Source: UBA8110 sp964597275 (GTDB lineage: Bacteria; SAR324; NAC60-12). From it: a DNA stretch of 31,547 nucleotides. The notes under the pieces were generated by a model, which saw only the letters and a program-made list of their open reading frames with translations, did not search any database and was not told where the DNA came from. Both the position numbers and the translations under genes were made by a program. Below are positions 6,326 to 15,231 of the stretch, in pieces (position 1 is the first letter of the stretch; every line of letters starts with the position of its first letter). The stretch covers positions 1 to 31,547 of the forward strand of contig CAZQXS010000035.1 of the NCBI GenBank assembly GCA_964597275.1, in the 5' to 3' direction.

Positions 6326-8776
6326 CTAAAGCTCCACCTCTTCCTCGGCATCCGGCTCCGCTTCCGAATCAAAAGCGTCGTCTTCCTCGACCGGGCCGCA
6401 CTTCACGGACAAAAGCGGGTCCACCGCAGGTTCGGTTCCGATCCGGAAATGCTCCTCCCGCGTTTGCTCCGGGGGATCGCAGGGGCCTGCGCGGCGTCCT
6501 GACTTGTGAATCCGCACCGTGACCACGCCTGGTGGCTGCGGGAACTGCTCGGTGGGCAGGCTGGCCACGGCGTTTTTCATGAACTCCACCCAAATGGGGG
6601 CGGCGGCCCGCGAGCCGCTTTCGTGAGGACCAAGGCTCCGGGGGCGGTCGAATCCCACATAAACCCCGGTGATCAGTTGCGGGATGTAGCCAATGTACCA
6701 CGCATCCACATAATCGTTGGTCGTTCCGGTCTTGCCCGCCGAGGGCCGCTCGATGGAACGCGCCCGCCAGCCCGTGCCCCGGCGCACAACGTCCCGGAGG
6801 ATGTCTCCCACCAAGAAGGCGGTGTCTGGCGAGATCACCTGCTCCGCCTGCGGCTCCCACTGCTCCAGCACGTCGTCGTTGGAGTCTTCGACACTCAGCA
6901 AATAAACGGGGCGCCGCAGATTGCCCTGATCGGCGTAAATCGCGTAGGCGCTCACCATCTCCTGCAACGTCACCGAAAACGAACCGAGCGCGATGGTCAG
7001 GTTCGGCGGAATCTTCGTCGTGATGCCCAACCGTTGGGCGTAGCGGATGATGTTTTTCGGATCAAGGTCGTCCACCAGCCCAATCGTGGGCAGGTTGAGG
7101 CTCTTGACCAGCGCCGTCCGGAGTGACACGTTGCCGAGCAGTTTCTTGCTGTAGTTCTTGGGAATCCAGACTTCCGCATCGCCATAGTTCGACTCTCCGG
7201 TGCGGTAGGCGCGGGGGCTGTCAATGAGTTGGCTCGCAGGAGTGTACCCGGAATCAAGCGCGGCGGCGTACACGATGGGCTTGAAGGCCGATCCGGGCTG
7301 GCGTTTGGCTTGGATCGCCCGGTTGAACTCGCTGGCTTCGTGCCGGAACCCCCCGATCATGGCCAGCACCTGCCCGTTCCCCGGATTCATCACCATCACG
7401 GCACCGTTGATCTGCGGGGGCTGGTAGAGTTCCAACTGGAAGCGGTCGGCTTCTGCATGAAAATCCGCCAGCCGCACCCGGACGAGGTCGCCTTGAGCCA
7501 AAGCATCACCCAGTTTTTCCAGCGGCACGGGCGGGTCGTCCTGCTCCTCACCCGCCAGTTGCCAGCGGCGGAGGCTTTCCCAATCCAGCACCCCCTCCTG
7601 CTCGCCGAGCCAGACCACGGCCTGCTCCTCGTCCAGCGAGGTGACCACGCCATGCACGATGCTTCCGAGCAGCATGCGGTTCTGCTGAAGCACCTCGTAA
7701 GCCGCGAGTGCTACGGTGTTGTTGTCCGGCAGGGCCGCAACGGTCATCCCATCGGTGGCGTTGTCGGAAACGACTGTGGCGTTGTCCAACTCTGGCCGGA
7801 AGAGCGCCCCGCGATACCCCTGTCGGCGCGTCAGGTCCAGCACCCCGCGCTGAAAGGCCTCGTGCGCAAAAATCTGGTAGTCCAGATCCATCGCCAGCCG
7901 GACCCGCAACCCGCCTTGGTAAAGCAAGTCCTTGCCGTACTTGCTGAGCAGGTAGCGCCGGGCGTGTTCGACGTAATACGCCGTCGCGTCCGCGGTGGGG
8001 TCGTCAATGCGGATCAGCTTGAGCGGCTCCCGAAGGGCGACCCGATGCTCTGCCGGAGTCAGGTAGTGTTCCTCCAACATGCGCTGCAAGACCAAGTTGC
8101 GCCGTTGCAGGGCAAGTTGAGGATTGACGTTGGGGTTGTAGCGCGAAGGCGCGGGCAGCACCCCCACCAGCAGGGCACTTTCCGACACCGTGAGGTCGCG
8201 GACGTGCTTGCCAAAGTAACCCTGTGCGGCGGCCTCCACTCCTTCCGCATTGCCAAGGAACACCTTGTTGAGGTACAGGCTCAGGATCTGCTCCTTCGTG
8301 AACTGACGCTCCATCTGAAACGCCAGCAGCATCTCCCGGAGCTTGCGGATGATGAGCTTTTGGGTGGAGAGCAGGAAGAGCCGGGCCGTCTGCTGGGTGA
8401 GCGTACTGGCCCCCTGCACAAACCCCCCGGCCAAGACATCAATGTAAAGTGCCTTGACGATCCGGATGGGGTCAATTCCGTAGTGCGAGAAGAAGCGGTT
8501 GTCCTCGCTCGCCAACAGCGCCTGAATCAGATGGGGAGGGAATTCCTCGTAGGGGACGATGATGCGCCGCTGGATGTAAAGCTCGTCAATCTGGTTGCCG
8601 CTGCGGTCATAGATCACCGTGGGGCGCGTGTCGCGCTTTTCCAGTTCCGCATCAATGTTGGTGGGCAGTTCCTTGCTCAGGTCATACAGAAACACCCCAA
8701 GGCCAATCCCCAGTGCCGTGGAGACGACGATGCCGCTCCAGAAGATCCACTGCAACCAGCGCCAGACTCGTCTCAT
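6326..8776 (-). CDS. mrcA: Penicillin-binding protein 1A (bifunctional peptidoglycan synthase)
   Basis: A class A PBP polymerises and cross-links peptidoglycan in the periplasm, anchored by one N-terminal helix (about residues 11-30). The transglycosylase domain shows the catalytic Glu91 in EDNRFFSHYG and the QGASTLTQQ motif at 121-129. An OB-type insertion follows at about 317-450. The transpeptidase domain has Ser496-x2-Lys499 (GSAFK), Ser559-Leu-Asn561 and Lys682-Thr-Gly684. The C-terminus is strongly acidic. At 816 residues it fits the PBP1A family. The start ATG has no clear Shine-Dalgarno; it follows the upstream orphan by 66 bases. The assignment is secure; PBP1A versus another class A PBP rests on the insertion and length. 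Confidence 0.94.
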   Translation of the reverse strand: MRRVWRWLQWIFWSGIVVSTALGIGLGVFLYDLSKELPTNIDAELEKRDTRPTVIYDRSGNQIDELYIQRRIIVPYEEFPPHLIQALLASEDNRFFSHYGIDPIRIVKALYIDVLAGGFVQGASTLTQQTARLFLLSTQKLIIRKLREMLLAFQMERQFTKEQILSLYLNKVFLGNAEGVEAAAQGYFGKHVRDLTVSESALLVGVLPAPSRYNPNVNPQLALQRRNLVLQRMLEEHYLTPAEHRVALREPLKLIRIDDPTADATAYYVEHARRYLLSKYGKDLLYQGGLRVRLAMDLDYQIFAHEAFQRGVLDLTRRQGYRGALFRPELDNATVVSDNATDGMTVAALPDNNTVALAAYEVLQQNRMLLGSIVHGVVTSLDEEQAVVWLGEQEGVLDWESLRRWQLAGEEQDDPPVPLEKLGDALAQGDLVRVRLADFHAEADRFQLELYQPPQINGAVMVMNPGNGQVLAMIGGFRHEASEFNRAIQAKRQPGSAFKPIVYAAALDSGYTPASQLIDSPRAYRTGESNYGDAEVWIPKNYSKKLLGNVSLRTALVKSLNLPTIGLVDDLDPKNIIRYAQRLGITTKIPPNLTIALGSFSVTLQEMVSAYAIYADQGNLRRPVYLLSVEDSNDDVLEQWEPQAEQVISPDTAFLVGDILRDVVRRGTGWRARSIERPSAGKTGTTNDYVDAWYIGYIPQLITGVYVGFDRPRSLGPHESGSRAAAPIWVEFMKNAVASLPTEQFPQPPGVVTVRIHKSGRRAGPCDPPEQTREEHFRIGTEPAVDPLLSVKCGPVEEDDAFDSEAEPDAEEEVEL

Positions 8777-8842
8777 CAGGAGTTTTGCCCAGAAAATCGT
8801 GGAGAGTCAGCAGCCATGTCGAGGATTCGGCGAGGGGCCGAC

Positions 8843-9370
8843 TTAGGCCGGTTCGGGAGTGCGGTGGCGTGCATCATGAGCTTGGGAGAGCAGTTGGCGA
8901 AGCGGATCCCGCCATTCCTCCGGAATGCGCTCCACGCCCAGACGCTCCCAAAATTCGGTGAAACTTTCCTCGGTGGACGAGTCATGCAGTTCCAGCAGAA
9001 GCAGTCTCAGGGCCAGCGCCACCTCTCCGGGGAGTTCCCCCAGCCCGGAGTTTCGGGGGGTGGGTGCGGTTGTCCCTTGAAAAACCTCGACAGAGGTATA
9101 GAATAATTTGACCGCTTCGCACTGGCACCGCTCACGGTGCGGAAGGTCTGGAGGTAGCTTCGCCTGGAATTGCTCCCCACAGCGCAGACCGTCATCACGC
9201 AGGCACTCGACCGGAGTGTCCCAGTCAAGGAACGCCCGCACCTCGGCGCCTTCCAAGGTGGTGATCACCGGTTCGGGCGACTTGTGTCGGACAAGGACGT
9301 GCTGCTTCTTGAGCCGATAAATCCAGTAGGCCAGAGCAATCGCCACTACGGCGATGAAGAGCTTGATCAC
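8843..9370 (-). CDS. Membrane-anchored protein of unknown function
   Basis: Not recognised. From the GTG at 9370 the protein has 175 residues. One membrane helix lies right at the N-terminus (IKLFIAVVAIALAYWIY), followed by basic residues (RLKKQ) and a soluble, presumably cytoplasmic region. Three cysteines cluster in the middle (CLRDDGLRCGEQ and CQC), followed by a Leu/Glu-rich helical C-terminus. The frame continues to a TTG at 9403 that would overlap the divergent gene; the GTG is chosen because it places the helix at the N-terminus, but no ribosome site is obvious for either. It lies 66 bases upstream of mrcA in the same direction and may be cotranscribed with it. Confidence 0.65.
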   Translation of the reverse strand: MIKLFIAVVAIALAYWIYRLKKQHVLVRHKSPEPVITTLEGAEVRAFLDWDTPVECLRDDGLRCGEQFQAKLPPDLPHRERCQCEAVKLFYTSVEVFQGTTAPTPRNSGLGELPGEVALALRLLLLELHDSSTEESFTEFWERLGVERIPEEWRDPLRQLLSQAHDARHRTPEPA

Positions 9371-9393
9371 GGGCGGGAAATGGACACGGTGGC

Positions 9394-9843
9394 ATGAGAC
9401 CAAAACGCCTTGGCCTCAACACGATGAGATTAAGGAATCTTCCCCAAACTTACAAGTTGCCCCTTGCATGTCGCATTCCACAGCAGGGAGTGGCCCCCCT
9501 GTTGCTGCTGGGGGTTGGCTTGCTGGTCGCGGTTGCAATTCCTGCGGTTGCTCAGGAAAACCCCGCTGCCGAGGACGCGCCGCCCATCACCTCTTGCACG
9601 GCATTCACCACGCCCAAGAACATCGAGGAGCGCAAGGCGCTTCACGACTGTGTCCGGAAGATGCGAGAGGGCCGCAAGACCCAACGGAATCAGGAGCGGC
9701 TTCAGCGCATCTACGACGGATCCGTCACCCTCACGGAGCATGTGAACCGCTTTCTTGGAAAAACAGCAACCCCCGCTGGAGGCAGCGCCCCCAATGATAC
9801 CTCCCCTCCTGCGGGAAATGCTCCGCCGACCTCTTCGCCCTGA
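9394..9843 (+). CDS. Secreted protein of unknown function
   Basis: Not recognised. The 149-residue protein has a hydrophobic stretch (APLLLLGVGLLVAVAIPAVAQ, about residues 34-54) ending in a good signal-peptidase site (AVAQ-EN). About 95 mature residues follow, with two cysteines (TSC and HDC) that could pair, a charged helical middle (EERKALHD to RKTQRNQERLQ), and a Pro/Ser/Thr/Gly-rich tail. The start is uncertain: the ATG at 9394 and the ATG at 9424 are in frame, and neither has a strong ribosome site. It is divergent from the membrane orphan and six bases upstream of the DUF218 gene, so it likely shares a transcript with that gene. Confidence 0.6.
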   Translation: MRPKRLGLNTMRLRNLPQTYKLPLACRIPQQGVAPLLLLGVGLLVAVAIPAVAQENPAAEDAPPITSCTAFTTPKNIEERKALHDCVRKMREGRKTQRNQERLQRIYDGSVTLTEHVNRFLGKTATPAGGSAPNDTSPPAGNAPPTSSP

Positions 9844-9849
9844 GTCAGC

Positions 9850-10617
9850 GTGACTGCCTACCCGCTCAAGCTGATCATCGAAGAACTGTTCTTCAGCCCC
9901 GCCCCTTTTTTAATCCTGTTGCTGATCCTTGCCGGGGCGAGCTGGCGCAGGAACGCCTGGACGCTCCAGACCAAAACCCTGCTGGCGGTTTGGGCCGTTT
10001 TGCTGCTGAGCACGAGCAGTTGGTTCTTCCAGTGGTTTGCGTACCCGCTCAAGTGGCTCACCCCGGACAGCACCCGCAAGCAGGTGGATGCGATTGTGGT
10101 CGCCTCTGCGGGAGTTCACGCCTCCGGAGCGCCCACCCCCAGCTCCACCCTGCGGGCCTACACCGCCGCACGGCTGTACTTGGAGGGGCTGGCCCCGCTC
10201 GTGATCGTCACCGGTGGTGTGACCGAACCCTATGCCCCGCCCGTTTCCATCAAGGGCATTCACATCATCCTCCGGGGCATGGGGGTCAAGGACGAGGACA
10301 TTGTGATCGAAGACCACTCGGCAGACACTTACGGCAACGGCGTGGAAACCATGAAGATCATCGCGGAGCGCGGCCTCAAGCGCATCTTGCTCGTCACCCA
10401 CGACTACCACCTGTTCCGCCTCAGCAGCGTGTTTGAAACACTGGCCGAGGAACGGCAACTCGAAGTGGAGCATTACAGCTTTGCCGCCAACCAAATGGAC
10501 ACCTCCCGCACCGTGCCGTGGTGGAAAATCTTCGACTGGGAGAACTTCGGGCGGTTGCAAACCATCGCCCACGAATACATCGGCCTGCTCACCTACAAAG
10601 CCACTGGACGCATCTGA
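9850..10617 (+). CDS. DUF218 (YdcF/ElyC/SanA-like) membrane protein
   Basis: A 255-residue protein with two N-terminal membrane helices (about 13-27 and 43-61) followed by a DUF218 domain. The domain features are DAIVVASAG (about 78-86), VIVTGGV, the conserved charged segment EDHSADTYGNG and LLVTHDYHLFR. Known relatives ElyC and SanA affect envelope integrity and lipid-carrier or peptidoglycan metabolism in enterobacteria; the biochemical activity is not settled. The start is a GTG at 9850, six bases after the upstream stop. The stop lies five bases before carB. The mix of envelope and pyrimidine genes suggests only cotranscription, not shared function. Confidence 0.85.
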   Translation: MTAYPLKLIIEELFFSPAPFLILLLILAGASWRRNAWTLQTKTLLAVWAVLLLSTSSWFFQWFAYPLKWLTPDSTRKQVDAIVVASAGVHASGAPTPSSTLRAYTAARLYLEGLAPLVIVTGGVTEPYAPPVSIKGIHIILRGMGVKDEDIVIEDHSADTYGNGVETMKIIAERGLKRILLVTHDYHLFRLSSVFETLAEERQLEVEHYSFAANQMDTSRTVPWWKIFDWENFGRLQTIAHEYIGLLTYKATGRI

Positions 10618-10622
10618 TCCCC

Positions 10623-13600
10623 ATGCCCAAACGAACCGACCTCGAAACCATCCTCCTCATTGGCTCCGGCCCCATTGTCATCGGCCAAGCCTGCGAATTC
10701 GACTACAGCGGCACTCAGGCGTGCAAGGCGCTCAAAGAGGAAGGCTACCGCGTGGTGCTGGTCAACAGCAACCCCGCCACCATCATGACCGACCCCGGCT
10801 TGGTGGATGCGACCTACATTGAGCCGATCACCCCCCATGCCGTCGAGCAGATCATCCTTCAGGAACGCCCGGACGCGCTGCTGCCCACAATGGGCGGTCA
10901 AACCGCGCTCAACATGGCCATGCGGCTTGCGGAGGACGGCGTTTTGGAAAAGCACGGGGTGCAGTTCATCGGGGCCACTCCGGAGGCAATCCGCAAAGCA
11001 GAAGGCCGGGAAGAATTCCGGGCGGCGATGCAGTCCATCGGACTCGCCATGCCCACCAGCACAGTGGCCTCGACTGTCGAGGACGCCCTTGCTTTTGCAG
11101 AAACCACCCCCTACCCGCTCATCGTCCGACCGTCCTTCACGCTGGGAGGTTCCGGGGGCGGCATCGCCTACGATGCCGACCAGCTCCGCAGCATCGTTTC
11201 CGGAGGGCTGACCGCCTCTCCCACCAGCGAGGTGTTGGTGGAGCAATCCATCCTCGGCTGGAAGGAGTACGAGCTTGAGGTGATGCGGGACCACAAGGAC
11301 AACGTGGTCATCATCTGCTCCATCGAAAACCTCGACCCGATGGGCGTTCACACGGGCGACAGCATCACGGTGGCCCCCGCGCAAACGCTCACCGACCGCG
11401 AATATCAGGCCATGCGCGACATGTCGCTGGCGATCATGCGCGAAATCGGAGTGGACACCGGCGGCTCCAACGTCCAGTTCGCGGTGCATCCGGAAACGGG
11501 GGAGGTCATGGTCATCGAGATGAACCCACGGGTCTCCCGCAGTTCCGCGCTGGCCTCCAAGGCGACAGGATTCCCCATCGCCAAAATCGCGGCCAAGCTC
11601 GCCGTGGGCTACACGCTGGACGAAGTCCCGAACGACATCACCCACAAAACGCCCGCCTGCTTCGAGCCGTCCATTGACTACGTCGTCACCAAGATCCCGC
11701 GCTTCACCTTCGAGAAATTCTCGACCACCCCGGACCTGCTCGGCACCCAGATGCAGTCCGTCGGCGAGGTCATGGCGATTGGCCGCACCTTTCGGGAATC
11801 GTTTCAGAAGGCGTTGCGCTCGATGGAAACGGGCACCTGTGGACTTGACGAGCCGGATTACACGAAGCATCCGGGAGCGCCGGACGCCGTGCTAGAAACC
11901 CTCCTTCAGCACCCCAGCAGCCAGCGCGTCTGGTTCGTGGCCGATGCCCTCCGATGCGGCTGGAGCAGCGAGCGTGTGCAGCAGCACAGCCACATTGACC
12001 CGTGGTTCCTCGCACAAATTCACTCGCTCGTCACGGAAGAACAAAACATTCAGAAGACTGGCCGCAACGACATGACTCCGGTGATGCTTCGGAACTGGAA
12101 GCGCCTTGGGTTTTCCGATGAGCGCCTGGCCTTTCTGCTGGGAATCACCGCCCCGGAGGTTTCCAAGCTGCGCCGCGAGTGGAACATCCTTCCCGTGTAC
12201 AAGCTGGTGGACACCTGCGCGGCGGAGTTTCCTTCCGAAACGCCGTACTTTTACTCGACCTACGAGGAGGAAAACGAATCCCTGCCGACCGATGCTCCGA
12301 AAGTGCTGATCCTCGGCAGCGGCCCCAACCGCATTGGGCAGGGCATCGAGTTCGACTACTGCTGCGTCCACGCGGCCTTTGCCATCCGGGAGTTGGGCTA
12401 CGAGGCGATCATGCTCAACTGCAACCCCGAAACCGTCAGCACCGACTACGACACCTCCGACCGGCTCTACTTCGAGCCGATCACCTTTGAGGATGTCATG
12501 CACATCGTGGAGTTGGAACGTCCCTTGGGGGTGATCGTCCAGCTGGGCGGACAGACCCCGCTGAAGCTGGCGAAAGCCTTGGACGAGGCCGGAGTGCGGC
12601 TGCTGGGAACACCGTTTGCGAGTATTGACCGCGCCGAGGACCGCGAGCAGTTTGCCGAACTGCTCCGCAAGCTCGAACTCAAGCAACCCCGCAACGGCAT
12701 GGCCCGCTCGCTGGATGAAGCCGTCCGGATCGGCAAGCAACTTGGCTATCCGCTGTTGTTGCGCCCGTCTTACGTTCTTGGCGGACGGGCGATGATGACC
12801 GCGCATTCCGAAGCACAGCTCAAGGAGTTCTTTGCCGAAGCCCTCAGCGTGGCTCCGGAACATCCGGTGCTGATTGACGAATTTCTGGCGGGGGCCGTTG
12901 AGGTGGACGCGGACTTTCTTGGAGATGGGGAAAAGGCGGAGCTTGGGGGCATCATGGAACATATCGAAGCCGCCGGGGTCCATTCCGGAGACAGCGCCTG
13001 TGTGCTGCCGCCCCACCAGCTTTCTCCCGAAGCAGTACGTACCATCGAGGAGCAGGGCCGTGCGCTGGCATTCGAACTGAAAGTGTGCGGGTTGATGAAC
13101 GTGCAGTTTGCCGTCAAGGAGGGCGAGGTGTACATCATCGAGGTCAACCCACGGGCCTCCCGGACGGTGCCGTTTGTCAGCAAGGCCATCGGGCAGCCGC
13201 TCGCCAAGTACGCGACTCGGCTCATGCTGGGCGCAACGCTGGAGGGGCTGGGCTACCGCTACACTGTTCCGAACGATTACTCAGTCAAGGAAACGGTCTT
13301 TCCCTTTGCCCGCTTTGCCGGAGCCGATGCCCAGCTTGGCCCGGAGATGAAGTCCACCGGCGAGGTGATGGGACGCGGAGCAAGCTTCGAGGAGGCGTAC
13401 ATGAAGGCGCAGGCGGCGATCTACAGCACCAAGCTTTCGGACGCCCGCAGCGTGTTCATTGGAGTGCGGGACGCGGACAAGGCGCAGATGGTTCCCGTGG
13501 CGCAACAACTCGTTCGCCAAGGCTACCGGATCATCGCCACGGAGGGCACCGCCAACGTGCTGGAGCAAAGTGGAATCGTGGACATCCGGCGTGTCTGCAT

Positions 13601-13847
13601 GCAGCCGGGGCAATCCGACAGCCTTCACGATTTTCTGCACCGGGGCGAAGTCGCCCTGCTCATCAACACCACCCGCTCCCGCAAGCGCAAGGTGGATGCC
13701 TCCCACATCCGCAGGCTCGTGCTGCACTACAACCTGCCGTACTGCACGACCGTGGAGGGCGCCCAGCACTATGCGCGGTCCTTTACCAAGTTCGGCACTC
13801 CCGACCGCTTCCGCTACGACGCGCTCCCCATGCCGGAAGCCTCCTGA
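10623..13847 (+). CDS. carB: Carbamoyl-phosphate synthase large subunit
   Basis: CarB makes carbamoyl phosphate from ammonia, bicarbonate and two ATP for arginine and pyrimidine synthesis. The ammonia comes from the CarA glutaminase through a tunnel. The 1074 residues have the duplicated layout: a first half starting MPKRTDLETILLIGSGPIV with ATP-grasp (RPSFTLGGSGGGIAY), a connecting oligomerisation domain, a second half starting VLILGSGPNRIGQGIEFDYC with ATP-grasp (LRPSYVLGGRAMM), and a C-terminal MGS-like regulatory domain (from about residue 940). The ATG at 10623 gives the canonical N-terminus; 35 upstream open codons lie inside the DUF218 gene. carA is not adjacent. The 3' end overlaps the convergent CcmI-like frame by 34 bases. 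Confidence 0.97.
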   Translation: MPKRTDLETILLIGSGPIVIGQACEFDYSGTQACKALKEEGYRVVLVNSNPATIMTDPGLVDATYIEPITPHAVEQIILQERPDALLPTMGGQTALNMAMRLAEDGVLEKHGVQFIGATPEAIRKAEGREEFRAAMQSIGLAMPTSTVASTVEDALAFAETTPYPLIVRPSFTLGGSGGGIAYDADQLRSIVSGGLTASPTSEVLVEQSILGWKEYELEVMRDHKDNVVIICSIENLDPMGVHTGDSITVAPAQTLTDREYQAMRDMSLAIMREIGVDTGGSNVQFAVHPETGEVMVIEMNPRVSRSSALASKATGFPIAKIAAKLAVGYTLDEVPNDITHKTPACFEPSIDYVVTKIPRFTFEKFSTTPDLLGTQMQSVGEVMAIGRTFRESFQKALRSMETGTCGLDEPDYTKHPGAPDAVLETLLQHPSSQRVWFVADALRCGWSSERVQQHSHIDPWFLAQIHSLVTEEQNIQKTGRNDMTPVMLRNWKRLGFSDERLAFLLGITAPEVSKLRREWNILPVYKLVDTCAAEFPSETPYFYSTYEEENESLPTDAPKVLILGSGPNRIGQGIEFDYCCVHAAFAIRELGYEAIMLNCNPETVSTDYDTSDRLYFEPITFEDVMHIVELERPLGVIVQLGGQTPLKLAKALDEAGVRLLGTPFASIDRAEDREQFAELLRKLELKQPRNGMARSLDEAVRIGKQLGYPLLLRPSYVLGGRAMMTAHSEAQLKEFFAEALSVAPEHPVLIDEFLAGAVEVDADFLGDGEKAELGGIMEHIEAAGVHSGDSACVLPPHQLSPEAVRTIEEQGRALAFELKVCGLMNVQFAVKEGEVYIIEVNPRASRTVPFVSKAIGQPLAKYATRLMLGATLEGLGYRYTVPNDYSVKETVFPFARFAGADAQLGPEMKSTGEVMGRGASFEEAYMKAQAAIYSTKLSDARSVFIGVRDADKAQMVPVAQQLVRQGYRIIATEGTANVLEQSGIVDIRRVCMQPGQSDSLHDFLHRGEVALLINTTRSRKRKVDASHIRRLVLHYNLPYCTTVEGAQHYARSFTKFGTPDRFRYDALPMPEAS

Positions 13848-14146
13848 GCGGCGGGGATCGCCCCGTCCGCCCCCTCTTCATCCGCCGCCCGGACGGCGAG
13901 GTACTGCCGCTGCAACGCCAGTTTCTGCTGCTGGTAGTCCTCCCGTGAAAGCCGTCCCATCAACTGATCGTCCTCCAGTTCGCTGAGCGCGGCCAGCAGT
14001 GCGTCCCGCTGGCTGAACTCTTCCCCCTCCGGAACCGGAAGCTGGTACTTCTGCAAGGGCTGGAAAAACAGGGGGTAGATGATGAAGAACAACGCTCCCA
14101 AGCCCAACAACAGCGAAATCAGCAAGAACGGGATTCCGGCAAGCAT
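13814..14146 (-). CDS. CcmI/CycH N-terminal-like membrane protein
   Basis: A 110-residue protein with one strong membrane helix (GIPFLLISLLLGLGALFFIIYPLFF, about residues 4-28; interrupted here only by description). A short helical domain follows: ALSELEDDQLMGRLSREDYQ, about 55-74. The latter pattern (ALxELE-D---GxLS-EDY) is typical of the N-terminal part of CcmI-type cytochrome c biogenesis proteins and of small membrane proteins related to them. No haem-lyase TPR region follows, so a full CcmI role is doubtful. The ATG at 14146, with AGAGG just upstream, is preferred; a longer frame to 14317 overlaps the Mini-III gene and looks non-coding. It overlaps carB tail-to-tail by 34 bases. Confidence 0.7.
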   Translation of the reverse strand: MLAGIPFLLISLLLGLGALFFIIYPLFFQPLQKYQLPVPEGEEFSQRDALLAALSELEDDQLMGRLSREDYQQQKLALQRQYLAVRAADEEGADGAIPAAQEASGMGSAS

Positions 14147-14243
14147 GGCCTCTGGCGGTTCAGGCGTGTGGAGAGGAAGTCGTTTGCAAGCCCCCCAGTT
14201 GTTGCCGCAACGCTTGAATTTCTGCTTCCATTTTTTGTGAACA

Positions 14244-14702
14244 CTAGCGCGAAGGGGTGGCTGGGGCAAGGGGTTTTGGTGCTTGGGGGGCAGCCTTTCG
14301 CGAAGGCCGTGTAGCAACGCGCAGTTCTTCTTGAAGCGAATCCTCCGCCATCAGCGTCTCAAAGCGATCCCAGCGGTCGCTGAGGTGCCAGTAGCCGACG
14401 AGGCACTCAAAGCCGGTCGCCTGCCGATAGTCGCGGATCGAGGCGTGTTTAGGCGGCGAGAGCGGCTTCATGTTGATGCCCCGGCGGCAAACCTGCTGTT
14501 CCGCAGGAGTGAGCAAGGGCAGCAAGTGGCGAAGCAGGCGGGCTTGGGCTTGACAGCGCACCAGTTGGGTGACCCGCTCATGGGTGGGTCCGGAGCCGAG
14601 GTTGAGTTGCAGCACCCGCTCACGGCACCAAAGCGCATAGCGAGCATCGCCGAGATAGGCGAGCGCGAACGGGGTTTGCTGGGCAGGAATGTCGGTCGCC
14701 AA
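14244..14702 (-). CDS. mrnC: Mini-ribonuclease 3 (MrnC-type RNase III family)
   Basis: A single RNase III catalytic domain without a double-stranded-RNA-binding domain, 152 residues. The family landmarks are present: ALAYLGDARYALWCRERVL (catalytic Asp19), a Q-rich helix (LVRCQAQARLLRHLLPLLT), RRGIN, ASIRDYRQATGFECLVGYWHL with Glu99, and a basic Pro/Ala-rich tail. In Bacillus this enzyme matures 23S rRNA ends. Mini-III is best known from Firmicutes, cyanobacteria and plastids, so its presence beside Gram-negative envelope genes is notable. The start is read as TTG three bases after the R3H stop, implying coupling; no ATG is available before the first domain motif. It is the third gene of a lon-R3H-mrnC run. 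Confidence 0.82.
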   Translation of the reverse strand: MATDIPAQQTPFALAYLGDARYALWCRERVLQLNLGSGPTHERVTQLVRCQAQARLLRHLLPLLTPAEQQVCRRGINMKPLSPPKHASIRDYRQATGFECLVGYWHLSDRWDRFETLMAEDSLQEELRVATRPSRKAAPQAPKPLAPATPSR

Positions 14703-14705
14703 GGG

Positions 14706-15218
14706 CTACCAGTCCCGGTCTTGCTGGCAGACCAACCGACCTTTGCGAATCCGAAAGAGGCTGCTAGTGATGGTCCGGCGGTCGAGGATTTCCGACTCCT
14801 TCTCGCGCATCGGAATCCCAAAGCTCGCGTCCTTGCGCAGCACGATCAAGGTGCCGGGCTTGGCGCTGAAGGTGTCCATGCCGTAGTCCACTCGCAGGGC
14901 TTCCGGGGAGTCGTGCGGCTTGCGGCTTGGACGTTCGGGAACCTTCGCGTCCGGAGACTTGAGCAGGCAGACATAGCGGTTTTCGCCTTCGCCCATCGAG
15001 CGGCTGTGGAGTTGGTAGTGCGTGCCCACCTTGTGGACGATGCGGCGGTGGTAGGAACTCATCGGCTCAAAACTCAGCACCTCCTCGTCGGATTTCAGGA
15101 AACGCTGAACGGTGTCGCGGGTGGCTTGCAAAAGCTCCTGCTCGCGCTCAGAAAGCTCCATGTCGTCAATCATGACCTCGGATGGCTCCGAAGTCACAGT
15201 CTCTGCTTGCTCGGTCAT
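14706..15218 (-). CDS. R3H-domain protein
   Basis: A 170-residue protein with an acidic N-terminus and an R3H single-stranded-nucleic-acid-binding motif at about residues 40-85. The core is FEPMSSYHRRIVHKV, with Arg58-x3-His62, followed by SRSMGEGENRYVCL, the conserved glycine loop after the R3H helix. The C-terminal half (about 105-170) contains GTLIVLRKDASFGIP and a basic end, and I do not recognise it. Such proteins resemble the C-terminal part of Jag/KhpB but lack the Jag-N and KH parts. It lies 13 bases after lon and 3 bases before mrnC, all in one direction, suggesting an RNA-linked role. No clear ribosome site precedes the ATG. Confidence 0.82.
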   Translation of the reverse strand: MTEQAETVTSEPSEVMIDDMELSEREQELLQATRDTVQRFLKSDEEVLSFEPMSSYHRRIVHKVGTHYQLHSRSMGEGENRYVCLLKSPDAKVPERPSRKPHDSPEALRVDYGMDTFSAKPGTLIVLRKDASFGIPMREKESEILDRRTITSSLFRIRKGRLVCQQDRDW

Positions 15219-15231
15219 AATGGATTGGGGG

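Noticed and set aside
7229..9106. Plus-strand open frame of 625 codons
   Set aside because: It lies opposite mrcA, whose catalytic motifs are all intact on the minus strand. The translation is His/Gln/Arg-rich without any recognisable fold.
10593..11870. Minus-strand open frame of 425 codons
   Set aside because: Antisense shadow of carB. Composition is typical of reverse-complement GC-rich coding sequence.
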